Notes under the pieces: generated by a model
Seen by the model: the letters and a program-made list of their open reading frames with translations, nothing else
What the model was told of the DNA's origin: nothing
The model's database searches: none
In this document: one piece after another, positions 1 to 6,499 of the stretch
Layout of the letters: each line of letters starts with the position of its first letter
Numbering within the stretch: the first letter of the stretch is position 1
Translations under genes and position numbers: made by a program
IMG/VR virus record: IMGVR_UViG_3300022187_000264
Coordinates: 1-22,604 of that record
Source: a virus
Strand: one strand, 5' to 3'
DNA: 22,604 nucleotides

Positions 1-60
1 ATAGATAAGTATATCAGCTCGCTTCGCTCGCAACGATAAGCAACCATGATCAATGGAGTG

Positions 61-89
61 TTGACAGCAGTGTTGAGCTGTGCCATACT
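61..89 (+). promoter_or_regulatory. Candidate early sigma70-type promoter
   Basis: A perfect -35 hexamer TTGACA lies at 61-66. After a 17-nt spacer comes CATACT at 84-89, which matches 4 of 6 positions of TATAAT. Transcription would start near 96, just before the first small gene (ATG at 113). T7-like phages use host RNA polymerase for their early genes, so a consensus promoter at the head of the early block fits. The start site is inferred. Confidence 0.6.
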
Positions 90-112
90 ATGTGAGTAGT
101 CAAGCGACAGGG

Positions 113-313
113 ATGATGCGAGTTAAGCTGAAAGACACAACATTCATTCTTGGTGATAAGCCGAGTGGTGGCTTGCCAGCACACCTGAAGACACTGTTGT
201 GGTGCAACAAAGTACCAAAGGGTAAGCGTAACAAACCAGCTAAGGTGAACGGCATCCAACATCATGAAGTAAGTGATGCAATAGAGCATGTGTACTACCA
301 ACCAGTCAACTAA
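113..313 (+). CDS. Small early hypothetical protein (66 aa)
   Basis: First gene of the early block. I chose ATG 113; ATG 116 follows directly. A GTG at 80 in the same frame would lie inside the predicted promoter and is unlikely. The protein begins MMRVKLKDTTFILGDKPSGG and is basic in the middle (KGKRNKPAK). No family was recognised. It sits alone, 49 nt before the next gene, behind a G-poor leader. As first gene behind the early promoter it may be an immediate-early host-takeover factor, but that rests on position only. Confidence 0.6.
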   Translation: MMRVKLKDTTFILGDKPSGGLPAHLKTLLWCNKVPKGKRNKPAKVNGIQHHEVSDAIEHVYYQPVN

Positions 314-362
314 CCGTCCACTCCACCACCCAACCAAGCTCACCACCTGCTATCATTAGTTC

Positions 363-563
363 ATGACTGACACGCTCAACCGTTCACACCTCATCTCTGC
401 TCTTTATCATGAGTATCAGTTTCTGTGTCATGATGACTTCGATCCCGACACTGATCCCACACCTGATGAGTATCTTCTGATGCTTCAACATCTAAGTGAT
501 GCTGAGCTTATCTACGAGACAAGTGCTGATGACTTAGACGAGTTCATTCGTCAATGGCTTTAA
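363..563 (+). CDS. Small acidic early protein (66 aa)
   Basis: Complete 66-residue reading frame starting MTDTLNRSHLISALYHEYQF. It is very acidic, with a D/P-rich stretch (DDFDPDTDPTPDEY) and an acidic C-terminal third ending EFIRQWL. No signal peptide, membrane segment or known family was seen. The leader at 314-362 is almost free of G and has no Shine-Dalgarno sequence, as before several other early genes here. Small acidic proteins of this kind are common in phage early regions and often bind host proteins, but no function can be assigned. Confidence 0.65.
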   Translation: MTDTLNRSHLISALYHEYQFLCHDDFDPDTDPTPDEYLLMLQHLSDAELIYETSADDLDEFIRQWL

Positions 564-581
564 CTAACTAACTGCTCACCA

Positions 582-749
582 ATGTCTAACACTTTTCGTT
601 TCACTACTGTCTCCGAAGCTGTCAACCATTTGATGGAGCACTGCAAGTTGACTAATCAAGAATCAATGCACTTCATCTGGGATAATCAATTTACAATGGG
701 TACAGATCGAGCAATCTGGTTGACTATCCCCGCTGATCTCACTAACTGA
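582..749 (+). CDS. Small early hypothetical protein (55 aa)
   Basis: A 55-residue frame starts at ATG 582, 18 nt after the previous stop, and ends at TGA 747-749. It begins MSNTFRFTTVSEAVNHLMEH and has a predicted helix (EAVNHLMEHCKL) and a Trp-containing C-terminal half. No Shine-Dalgarno sequence precedes it; the leader CTGCTCACCA is G-poor like those of its neighbours. No family was recognised. Tight packing and matching codon use support it as a real gene. Confidence 0.5.
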   Translation: MSNTFRFTTVSEAVNHLMEHCKLTNQESMHFIWDNQFTMGTDRAIWLTIPADLTN

Positions 750-761
750 CAGTTACACTTT

Positions 762-804
762 CCCATCACTTTGTGTTGGGTTTCTGTAGCTCTCACCAGC
801 TACA
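762..804 (+). other. Two consecutive stem-loops in the leader before 830
   Basis: Stem 1 pairs CCCATCAC (762-769) with GTGTTGGG (773-780), with one mismatch, and is followed by TTTCTG. Stem 2 pairs TGTAGCT (785-791) with AGCTACA (798-804) perfectly around a 6-nt loop. The T-run after stem 1 is short, so this could be a weak terminator, an RNase III-type processing site as in T7 early mRNA, or a leader structure. Confidence 0.4.
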
Positions 805-817
805 CTCATTCACCTTA

Positions 818-827
818 TCACATTCAC
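818..827 (+). repeat. TTCACATTCAC-type start-proximal repeat, copy 1
   Basis: TCACATTCAC ends 2 nt before ATG 830. No Shine-Dalgarno sequence intervenes. A weaker half-copy (CTCATTCACC) lies just upstream. Confidence 0.7.
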
Positions 828-829
828 AC

Positions 830-1075
830 ATGTTCACTTCCATCGTTCCTGTTCGTTCTTCTGACGCTGTGTACTACATGACTGCCAATCCTATCACTGG
901 TGTTGTTAACGTTGTATTCAACAACGGTTACAGCTACAAGTATACTAACGTTAGCCGTCGTGCTATCATCAACCTTCTTGCCAATCCTAACATGTCTCTT
1001 GGTTTTTGGGTTAACGAGAACTGTGTAAACGCTAAGCGTAGCACTATGTCTCTGCGTTACGCTATTGCTGTCTGA
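830..1075 (+). CDS. KTSC-like small protein, paralog 1 (81 aa)
   Basis: I chose ATG 830 (MFTSIVPVRSSDAVYYMTAN), which follows a copy of the start-proximal repeat directly; an upstream ATG at 773 would place coding sequence through the stem-loops and is unlikely. The core 'V.NVVFNNGYSYKYTNVSRRAI' followed by 'SLGFWVNENC' looks like a KTSC domain (a small beta fold with a conserved F.NG..Y.Y.NV pattern, then S.G.FVN). The next gene is a recognisable paralog. KTSC domains occur in many phages and bacteria, and their biochemical role is not established. The domain call is from the pattern only. Confidence 0.65.
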   Translation: MFTSIVPVRSSDAVYYMTANPITGVVNVVFNNGYSYKYTNVSRRAIINLLANPNMSLGFWVNENCVNAKRSTMSLRYAIAV

Positions 1076-1106
1076 TCTTTCATTTCTTCTCTCTCCATCC
1101 ACTCAA

Positions 1107-1115
1107 CACATTCAC
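1107..1115 (+). repeat. TTCACATTCAC-type start-proximal repeat, copy 2
   Basis: CACATTCAC ends 2 nt before ATG 1118. The first T of the core is replaced (AACACATTCAC). The rest of the 1076-1117 leader is pyrimidine-rich and nearly G-free. Confidence 0.65.
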
Positions 1116-1117
1116 AG

Positions 1118-1342
1118 ATGTTCTTCCAACCTTCCAACTTCACTTCTTCCAACATTCGTTCTATCCGCCTCAACCCCGAGACTAACCAAGTGATTGTACA
1201 ATTCATGAACAACGCTAAGACTTATCTCTACGATAACGTTAGCACTGATGCAATTATTGACTTCTTCTTTGGTGAGTTTGAGTCGGTAGGTAAGTTTGTA
1301 AACGCTTACTGTAAGGGTAACCGTTACACTGTTGTTGGCTGA
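1118..1342 (+). CDS. KTSC-like small protein, paralog 2 (74 aa)
   Basis: Starts MFFQPSNFTSSNIRSIRLNP immediately after repeat copy 2. The middle, 'VIVQFMNNAKTYLYDNVSTDAI', followed by 'SVGKFVNAYCKGNRY', aligns by eye with the gene at 830. Both share the (V/I).F.N...Y.Y.NV core, an AII helix start and a FVN/WVN plus Cys near the end. This points to a tandem gene duplication of a KTSC-like protein. A stem-loop with a T-rich tail follows directly. Function is unknown. Confidence 0.65.
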   Translation: MFFQPSNFTSSNIRSIRLNPETNQVIVQFMNNAKTYLYDNVSTDAIIDFFFGEFESVGKFVNAYCKGNRYTVVG

Positions 1343-1354
1343 TCGTTAACGTTT

Positions 1355-1386
1355 AGGTGGGCATCACTTGCTCACCTTTCTTTCTT
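1355..1386 (+). terminator. Candidate intrinsic terminator or processing hairpin
   Basis: AGGTGGGC (1355-1362) pairs with GCTCACCT (1370-1377), eight pairs with one G-U, around a 7-nt loop. A T-rich tail TTTCTTTCTT follows. It lies between the second KTSC-like gene and the gene at 1413. It may be an attenuator inside the early transcript rather than a full stop, because early genes continue downstream. Confidence 0.5.
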
Positions 1387-1400
1387 CCACTTAATCCATT

Positions 1401-1410
1401 TCACATTCAC
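1401..1410 (+). repeat. TTCACATTCAC-type start-proximal repeat, copy 3
   Basis: ATTTCACATTCAC ends 2 nt before ATG 1413. No Shine-Dalgarno sequence is present. Confidence 0.7.
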
Positions 1411-1412
1411 TG

Positions 1413-1733
1413 ATGCTGTTCTACACTCAACGTTTGACTGATGCTCTCCAAGAGCGTTTCGACGACATTGATGAGATCTACGACATTGCTAACTACGGTT
1501 GCAGTATGGGTGTCTCTGGGTTTGTATACTATCATGAGACAACTAAGTTCTTCACTGAGTTTGAAGATGATGTAGAAGATGTCTGCCATGACACGCTAGG
1601 TGAAGACTTCATGGAACAACTTTCCAAGGGTACAACGTCTATCCCGAACCTTATTCAGGTTATGGTATGGCACACCATTGAGACATATTGTCAGCGTGTT
1701 ATGCAAGATGAAGAGGAGGGTAAGTACGCCTAG
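1413..1733 (+). CDS. Conserved-type phage early protein (106 aa)
   Basis: Starts MLFYTQRLTDALQERFDDID directly after repeat copy 3. The protein is strongly acidic and looks helical. Its central block 'YGCSMGVSGFVYYHETTKFF' followed by 'EFEDDVEDV' resembles a small uncharacterised protein family I associate with tailed phages (a GC...G..GF.YY.ET.KF pattern). I cannot confirm a family number from sequence alone. No catalytic motif or membrane segment is seen. It ends TAG at 1731-1733, 38 nt before the next gene. Confidence 0.7.
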   Translation: MLFYTQRLTDALQERFDDIDEIYDIANYGCSMGVSGFVYYHETTKFFTEFEDDVEDVCHDTLGEDFMEQLSKGTTSIPNLIQVMVWHTIETYCQRVMQDEEEGKYA

Positions 1734-1742
1734 CCAACCGAT

Positions 1743-1752
1743 TCACATTCAC
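1743..1752 (+). repeat. TTCACATTCAC-type start-proximal repeat, copy 4
   Basis: GATTCACATTCAC lies 19 nt before ATG 1772. Unlike copies 1-3, a purine-rich AAGGA lies between the element and the start. Confidence 0.65.
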
Positions 1753-1771
1753 ACTATCAAGGACGCAGCTA

Positions 1772-1966
1772 ATGATTAGCAACACGTGCTACAAACTCAT
1801 CAATACATCACATGATCTTATTATGTATTGGAAGCGTATCCTAGCTAATCCTGAGGTTGTGTTGTCTACTGTTGATCCATGGTATGAGTACCGAGAAAAC
1901 CACGTAGATTATTATAGGTATCTTGCGTGGGCTGAAGATTACAACCAATCTGAAGAGAATTACTGA
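1772..1966 (+). CDS. Small early hypothetical protein (64 aa)
   Basis: ATG 1772 is preceded by AAGGA within ATCAAGGACG (about 9 nt spacing) and by repeat copy 4. The protein starts MISNTCYKLINTSHDLIMYW and has an acidic, Tyr-rich C-terminal half (DPWYEYRENHVDYYRYLAW) ending in EENY. No family was recognised. Its stop codon abuts the next ATG (TGA then ATG at 1967), which suggests translational coupling to two further tiny genes. Confidence 0.6.
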   Translation: MISNTCYKLINTSHDLIMYWKRILANPEVVLSTVDPWYEYRENHVDYYRYLAWAEDYNQSEENY

Positions 1967-2080
1967 ATGACTGACGAACAATTCATGCAACAGATCATCA
2001 AAGAATGGGAACGTATTGATGACGATCCCGACTTGTTTGATGATCTTAACTTGTTTGAACTTATGGAGGATGATGAATGA
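1967..2080 (+). CDS. Very small acidic protein (37 aa)
   Basis: A 37-residue frame starts immediately after the previous stop: MTDEQFMQQIIKEWERIDDD, ending ELMEDDE. It is strongly acidic and probably one amphipathic helix plus a tail. Its stop overlaps the next start as ATGA (2077-2080), typical of translationally coupled phage genes. GGAGGATGATGA at its end could serve as the ribosome site for the next gene. Function unknown. The arrangement supports it more than its length does. Confidence 0.45.
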   Translation: MTDEQFMQQIIKEWERIDDDPDLFDDLNLFELMEDDE

Positions 2081-2190
2081 CTAATTCTATCCACGACACA
2101 TCCATCAAGGTTGATGTCTTTCCTGATGAGATTGACAACCGCATTTGGTTGTATATCGACGACTATTTCACATTCACAAACAATGACTGA
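2077..2190 (+). CDS. Very small hypothetical protein (37 aa)
   Basis: Starts at ATG 2077 in an ATGA overlap with the previous stop and is preceded by GGAGG at 2067-2071, about 5 nt upstream, a good Shine-Dalgarno. It begins MTNSIHDTSIKVDVFPDEID. The last codons (FTFTNND) are encoded by repeat copy 5, so here the repeat is also coding. It ends TGA 2188-2190, overlapping the next gene start at 2183. Function unknown. Confidence 0.45.
   Translation: MTNSIHDTSIKVDVFPDEIDNRIWLYIDDYFTFTNND
2168..2177 (+). repeat. TTCACATTCAC-type start-proximal repeat, copy 5
   Basis: TTTCACATTCAC ends 5 nt before ATG 2183. It is conserved even though it lies inside the end of another small gene. Confidence 0.65.
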
Positions 2191-2485
2191 CTACAAACAA
2201 CAAGCGATTGAGTATTGTCTGAATACGTTTAACTTTGAACGTGTCCATAAGGTAATGACTCACATTGACTGGAAGTGGGCAACAACTGATGGTTACAAAG
2301 TACCTACATTAGTACAGCTAATCCTTGCTGCACAGAAACGTCTTAATGACTCATGGGATAGGAAGGCTACTACATCAAGTGGCGGCATTGAGGCTGTCTA
2401 TGTAGAAGCATCTTATGAAAACGGGAAGCTTGAGCCCCCAGGACTTGAGCTTAGGTTTATCCTTACTGATACCCAATCTTACTAA
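2183..2485 (+). CDS. Early hypothetical protein (100 aa)
   Basis: I chose ATG 2183 (MTDYKQQAIEYCLNTFNFER), just after repeat copy 5. The same frame is open back to 2111, but that start would overlap most of the gene at 2077. The protein looks helical, with a Trp-rich patch (HIDWKWATTDGYKVPT) and a middle 'LILAAQKRLNDSWDRKATTSSGG'-like segment. The C-terminal part (EAVYVEASYENGKLEPPGLE) looks like a beta segment. No family was recognised. It is followed after 6 nt by another small gene. Confidence 0.6.
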   Translation: MTDYKQQAIEYCLNTFNFERVHKVMTHIDWKWATTDGYKVPTLVQLILAAQKRLNDSWDRKATTSSGGIEAVYVEASYENGKLEPPGLELRFILTDTQSY

Positions 2486-2491
2486 ACATCT

Positions 2492-2701
2492 ATGACTAAA
2501 TCCAAGGAGTGGCTAATCTTTAACGCTGTTAAATGTTGGCTTCACTATTGTTCAACCACAACAGAATACACTGCAGAGTATCACAAACTACGTGATGAAT
2601 ACGAAACATTGGTTAACCAAAAGGGTGAGGAGGTAGACAACATCAAGGACGTAGCTCCTAAACCACGTGCAACCCGTACCCGTTCAACTAAGACTAAATA
2701 A
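2492..2701 (+). CDS. Small early protein with basic tail (69 aa)
   Basis: Starts MTKSKEWLIFNAVKCWLHYC and ends in a basic, Pro/Thr-rich tail (PKPRATRTRSTKTK). The N-terminal two thirds look helical. The tail suggests nucleic-acid contact, but no domain was identified. Stop TAA 2699-2701 overlaps the next ATG at 2701 by one base. Confidence 0.6.
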   Translation: MTKSKEWLIFNAVKCWLHYCSTTTEYTAEYHKLRDEYETLVNQKGEEVDNIKDVAPKPRATRTRSTKTK

Positions 2702-2853
2702 TGACACAACCACGTTTATACGAGGTGACCCTTAGTTCAGGCACTATACACTTGTTAGCGCCCGATTCTGAAGCTGCTGCATGGATAGCTTTGGAGTTGT
2801 CCCAAGAACGTGATGATGAATTATTAAATGTGAGGCAGGCTGATGAGTGGTAA
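2701..2853 (+). CDS. Small early hypothetical protein (50 aa)
   Basis: A 50-residue frame starting MTQPRLYEVTLSSGTIHLLA. It has a short beta-rich start followed by a helix (SEAAAWIALELSQERDDE), similar in plan to small phage proteins that read 'modulate X via D-S-E-A-A'. I do not recognise a family. One-base overlap with the gene before and 11-nt overlap with the gene after (ATG 2843) support a coupled operon. Confidence 0.5.
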   Translation: MTQPRLYEVTLSSGTIHLLAPDSEAAAWIALELSQERDDELLNVRQADEW

Positions 2854-3160
2854 GAAGTATTACCCAAACAACTGGCAAGAATACAAAGACGCACCTGATG
2901 ACATGTTTGTTCCTCATACATTTGAGGAAGTTATGTCTTGGAAGGTAGGTGGCTGGGAGTTGCCTAGTTCTGTGTGCTGTATCATTCGTGCAGAGACAAA
3001 GAAAGGTAAGGTCAAAGAGTACACGTATCAAAAGCGTCATACAGCTGAGCAGAAAGTATCAGCGTTAATGCAAGCGGGTGTAGAGTTTACTGTCTGCACT
3101 GATGAACAAATCCATTTCATTTCACCACACTACGAAGAAGATGAGTCTGATCACGATTGA
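2843..3160 (+). CDS. Early hypothetical protein (105 aa)
   Basis: Starts MSGKKYYPNNWQEYKDAPDD and continues 'MFVPHTFEEVMSWKVGGWEL' then 'SSVCCIIRAE' and a basic stretch. It ends with an acidic tail (EEDESDHD). In other cyanophage-type podoviruses a protein of about this size and plan lies just upstream of the RNA polymerase gene, so I judge it a conserved early gene. No function is known to me. It overlaps the gene at 3141 by 20 nt. Confidence 0.7.
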   Translation: MSGKKYYPNNWQEYKDAPDDMFVPHTFEEVMSWKVGGWELPSSVCCIIRAETKKGKVKEYTYQKRHTAEQKVSALMQAGVEFTVCTDEQIHFISPHYEEDESDHD

Positions 3161-3257
3161 ACAGTTTGAAGAGCTGAGCGAGGATTATCCTGAGCTTGCA
3201 CAACTGATTCACATTCACGACGCGGAGGATTGTATTGACGACACAAGCCGAGATTGA
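3141..3257 (+). CDS. Very small acidic protein overlapping the RNA polymerase start (38 aa)
   Basis: ATG 3141 opens a 38-residue frame (MSLITIEQFEELSEDYPELA, ending DDTSRD) that overlaps the gene before and the first 23 nt of the RNA polymerase gene. It spans repeat copy 6, read as IHIHD. The start is preceded by GAAGAAG, a weak purine-rich site. It could be a real acidic peptide coupled to polymerase translation, or simply a leader frame. Confidence 0.35.
   Translation: MSLITIEQFEELSEDYPELAQLIHIHDAEDCIDDTSRD
3209..3218 (+). repeat. TTCACATTCAC-type start-proximal repeat, copy 6
   Basis: GATTCACATTCAC lies 16 nt before the RNA polymerase TTG start at 3235. As with copy 4, a Shine-Dalgarno sequence (GGAGG) lies between the element and the start. 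Confidence 0.65.
3224..3237 (+). promoter_or_regulatory. Ribosome binding site and TTG start of the RNA polymerase gene
   Basis: GGAGG at 3224-3228 lies 6 nt before TTG 3235. No ATG lies in this frame near the start of the conserved protein, so TTG is the best start. A strong site with a rare start codon could hold polymerase output at a set level. Confidence 0.6.
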
Positions 3258-5577
3258 TGAACAGATCAAGTTCGAGCGAGAGGCTATTGCATTAGGTTTA
3301 CAACGTCTATACAAGAACACACATGACCTAGAAGATAAGAGTTATGCATCAGCTAGTGTCTACGGCAACGCTTCGATTGATGCACTCTTACCTAAACTTG
3401 TACAATACATTGAGGATACTACCCACAACAGATTAAAGCGTGGCACTGGTCATCAATTCCAACTCATTAAATCTTATGTTGTACAGCTAGAACCATTAGC
3501 AGTTGCTACCATTGCTCTTAAGATTACCTTCGATAAGGTATTCTCATACAAAGATAAAGCTAATCAGCTTGTCAACGTGTGTGACACTATTGGAGCTGGC
3601 GTAGAGAATGAGTGTCAGATGAGGCACTATGAGACAGTAGCACCTGGTCTTCTTACTTCACTTAAGAAGAACTACTGGCACAAATCCATTGGTACTCAAC
3701 AGAAACTAACGGTCATCAAGACATTGATGAACCGCCATGATAACATCCCTAAGTGGGAGACATGGGGTAGGGATAACCGTGTTAAGTTAGGCGGTTGGTT
3801 ACTAGATTGCATCATGCAAGTTAGTGGTTGGTTCGAGAAACACATCGAACGAGACAGAAACCGTAAGACACAGTTTGTTGTCCCGACTGCCTACTTCATG
3901 GACATCAAGGACGCACTGATGAAAGAGGCTGAACTATTTAGTCCTCTTGCATGGCCAATGCTTATACCTCCTAATGATTGGAGCAATGAGCAAGCTGGCG
4001 GGTATGTCCTGAATGAGGTGATGAACGGGCATAAGCTAGTGCGTCGTGGACATGGCGGATGTATACAGGGGGAGAGACCCCTGGAGTTTCTGAACAAGAT
4101 TCAGAAGGTAGCCTACTGTCTAAATCCGTTTATCGTAAGAGTAGCGGAGGAGTTAGATGAGAAGGGAGTACAAGTAGGTAAGTTCTTACCAGTAGTAGAA
4201 CATCCCCTACCTCCTAAACCAGTAGATATAGCTGAGAATAGAGAAGCTAGAAAAACTTATAGGAGAGAGGCAGCTGAAGTAAGGAATAGACAAGCTAATG
4301 AGTTTAGGAAGTCATGTAGAACTCGCATGACAATGGAAGCAGTGAAGAGGTTTAAAGGAAGAGAGAAGTTCTATATTCCGTGGTCTTTTGACTACAGAGG
4401 TAGAGCTTATCCAATCCCTGCCTTTCTAACTCCTCAAGATACAGACTTTGGAAAAAGTTTATTGAGAAGTTATGAAGAAGCTTTCATGACTCCTGAAGCT
4501 GAGGACTGGTTAGCCTTTCAAGTAGCTACTACATGGGGTCTTGATAAAGCTCCTATGTCTGAGCGTTTAGCTTGGGTAAAAGCTAATTCCACATTCATCA
4601 AGCGCATTGTATTAAATCCTATTGGGTGTCTTCCTGAATGGGAAGTAGCTGATGAACCTTGGCAATTCCTAGCAGCTTGTGAGGAGTACTATCATTGTGT
4701 CTTAGCTTGTGACAGGCAGTTCACTGGTCTATTCGTTGCTACTGATGCTACGTGTTCAGGTCTACAAATCCTTGCAGGTCTTGCACGAGATCGTTCTACT
4801 GCTAAGCTAGTTAATGTCTTACCTAGTGATAAACCACAGGATGCTTATAAGGTCGTAGCTGAGACTGCTAAGCCGTATTGCCCAGCTTCTATTAGAGAAC
4901 ATCTCGATAGAAAGGTGGTCAAACGTGTAGTGATGACTATCCCCTATAATGCTAAACCATACTCCAACCGTGGGTATATCAGGGACGCACTACTGGAGAA
5001 GGGGGTAGAGATTGAGAAGGAAGACCTAAGCAAGACAGTCAAAGCTGTTAGAGATGCTATGGAGGAGGTCGTTCCTGGTCCTATGGCTGTTATGTCATGG
5101 ATCGAGTCTGAAGTCTCCAAGGCTATTGATAACGGCAAGACTGAACTAACTTGGACTACACCATCTGGCTTTATCGTCACTCAACGACTGATGAAGAAAG
5201 AAAAGGTAACAGTCAAGCTACAGCTGTTGGGTCGTTGTGAACTAGAGGTGGCTGTTGATGATACCAAAGAGGTAGACAAGCAGCACCACAAGAACGCAAC
5301 AGCTCCTAATCTTATCCACAGTCTTGATGCTAGCCTTTTACACCTAAGTGTCTTACGTTTCAACTCACCTATTGCTCTCATCCACGATTCAGTATTGTGT
5401 CGTGCTACCGATATGTCTACCCTCAGCACACTTGTGAGGGAGACTTACATGCACCTCTTTGCGGAGCATGATTACCTACTAGACTTTGCTTCACAGATTG
5501 GAGCAGAGACTGACCCACCGATCATCGGAGATCTGGAACCAGAGTCCGTGATTGAATCCACCTACTTTTTCTGTTAA
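3235..5577 (+). CDS. T7-type single-subunit DNA-directed RNA polymerase (780 aa)
   Basis: This is the phage RNA polymerase that transcribes middle and late genes. Visible hallmarks are 'YRGRAYPIPAF' near residue 388 (T7 RGRVY), the catalytic Asp in 'TDATCSGLQ' (D504, T7 D537), 'VKRVVMTIPYNAKPYS' with Lys 563 and Tyr 571 (T7 K631 and Y639), and the second catalytic Asp in 'ALIHDSVL' (D718, T7 D812). It ends YFFC, like the aromatic 'foot' of T7 (FAFA). At 780 residues it is shorter than T7 (883), with the N-terminal part reduced. The start is TTG 3235. It overlaps the next gene by one base (TAATG). Promoters it uses could not be identified with confidence in the window. Confidence 0.97.
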   Translation: MTTQAEIDEQIKFEREAIALGLQRLYKNTHDLEDKSYASASVYGNASIDALLPKLVQYIEDTTHNRLKRGTGHQFQLIKSYVVQLEPLAVATIALKITFDKVFSYKDKANQLVNVCDTIGAGVENECQMRHYETVAPGLLTSLKKNYWHKSIGTQQKLTVIKTLMNRHDNIPKWETWGRDNRVKLGGWLLDCIMQVSGWFEKHIERDRNRKTQFVVPTAYFMDIKDALMKEAELFSPLAWPMLIPPNDWSNEQAGGYVLNEVMNGHKLVRRGHGGCIQGERPLEFLNKIQKVAYCLNPFIVRVAEELDEKGVQVGKFLPVVEHPLPPKPVDIAENREARKTYRREAAEVRNRQANEFRKSCRTRMTMEAVKRFKGREKFYIPWSFDYRGRAYPIPAFLTPQDTDFGKSLLRSYEEAFMTPEAEDWLAFQVATTWGLDKAPMSERLAWVKANSTFIKRIVLNPIGCLPEWEVADEPWQFLAACEEYYHCVLACDRQFTGLFVATDATCSGLQILAGLARDRSTAKLVNVLPSDKPQDAYKVVAETAKPYCPASIREHLDRKVVKRVVMTIPYNAKPYSNRGYIRDALLEKGVEIEKEDLSKTVKAVRDAMEEVVPGPMAVMSWIESEVSKAIDNGKTELTWTTPSGFIVTQRLMKKEKVTVKLQLLGRCELEVAVDDTKEVDKQHHKNATAPNLIHSLDASLLHLSVLRFNSPIALIHDSVLCRATDMSTLSTLVRETYMHLFAEHDYLLDFASQIGAETDPPIIGDLEPESVIESTYFFC

Positions 5578-6143
5578 TGCCTCAAACCATCCACGTTACT
5601 AAAGAGCCTGTTGTCCTTGAAGGTTATCAGGCTATTCTCAAACCCAGTAAGTATGGCTACTCGCTGGGTGCTATTGTTGATCAGTCCATTGTTGATAAGC
5701 TTGAAGAAGATCGAGCTGATACTATCAAGTGGGCTGAGTCTAAACTGAAGAACCCGAAGCGTTCCACTCTCAAACCTGAACCATGGGAGGAAGTGTCTGA
5801 TGGAAAGTACAAGGTCAAGTTCTCTTGGAATGAGGAGACTCGCCCACCTGTCGTTGACACAGAAGGGACTCCTGTTACTGATCCCAACACGCCTATCTAC
5901 AGCGGATCTACGGTCAAGCTTGCCTTCCGTCAGAAGCCGTACATCCTTCGTGATGGCGTCACCTATGGAACGAGTCTTAAGCTTGTCGGTATCCAAGTCG
6001 TTACGGTTGGATCTAGTGCTGGTGTTGATACAGGCGATATGGGTGAAACTGAAGTGGCAGCTCTCTTTGGTCAAACTAAAGGTTACAAGACTTCTGAACC
6101 GAACGTAACCTCCACACCTGAGATTGAGGAAGATGATTTCTAA
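5577..6143 (+). CDS. Single-stranded DNA-binding protein, T7 gp2.5-like (188 aa)
   Basis: Lies right after the RNA polymerase gene and before endonuclease I, the T7 gene 2.5 position. The protein is beta-rich with aromatic residues (EPWEEVSDGKYKVKFSW), consistent with an OB fold. It ends in an acidic tail with a terminal Phe (EIEEDDF), the signature by which gp2.5 contacts the polymerase and helicase. It would coat single-stranded DNA at the replication fork and in recombination. Overall sequence similarity to T7 is low, so the call rests on position, size and tail. Start and stop overlap both neighbours by one base. Confidence 0.88.
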   Translation: MPQTIHVTKEPVVLEGYQAILKPSKYGYSLGAIVDQSIVDKLEEDRADTIKWAESKLKNPKRSTLKPEPWEEVSDGKYKVKFSWNEETRPPVVDTEGTPVTDPNTPIYSGSTVKLAFRQKPYILRDGVTYGTSLKLVGIQVVTVGSSAGVDTGDMGETEVAALFGQTKGYKTSEPNVTSTPEIEEDDF

Positions 6144-6499
6144 TGCCTAAATACCGTTCAGGTCTTGAGGTGAAGGTTGCTGACCTTCTCTCAAGCTTGA
6201 AGGTAGAGTTTGAATACGAGTCAACCAAGGTTCCTTACGTTCTTCAATGCAACTACACACCCGACTTTCGTTTACCGAATGGTGTCTTCTTAGAAACAAA
6301 GGGGCGCCTGACGGAGGAAGACCGAAGGAAGATGATCGCAGTGAAGAAGATGAATCCCGACTTAGATATTCGATTCGTCTTTCAAGCACCTTATAACAAG
6401 ATCTACAAAGGATCTAAAACTACCTACGCGAAGTGGTGCGAAAAGCATGGCTTCCAATACTGTTCCTTTCATTCCATCCCACTTGAATGGCTAACGTAG
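6143..6499 (+). CDS. Endonuclease I, Holliday-junction resolvase, T7 gp3-like (118 aa)
   Basis: The protein begins MPKYRSGLEVKVADLLSSLK. The catalytic set of T7 endonuclease I is present: Glu 9 in RSGLE (T7 E20), Asp 41 in NYTPDF (T7 D55), and Glu 51 and Lys 53 in LETKG (T7 E65 and K67). It cuts branched DNA, resolving recombination and replication intermediates, and in T7 also helps host DNA breakdown. At 118 residues it is shorter than T7 (149), missing mainly termini. Its last codons overlap the start of the next gene at 6487. Confidence 0.95.
   Translation: MPKYRSGLEVKVADLLSSLKVEFEYESTKVPYVLQCNYTPDFRLPNGVFLETKGRLTEEDRRKMIAVKKMNPDLDIRFVFQAPYNKIYKGSKTTYAKWCEKHGFQYCSFHSIPLEWLT

Noticed and set aside
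21-35. Short direct repeat GCTCGC-TTC-GCTCGC near the window start.
   Set aside because: Only six bases per arm, a single pair, and no link to a genome end or other feature could be shown.
5574-6074. Open frame (166 codons) on the - strand opposite the SSB gene.
   Set aside because: Antisense to a well-supported gene, with no recognisable domain.
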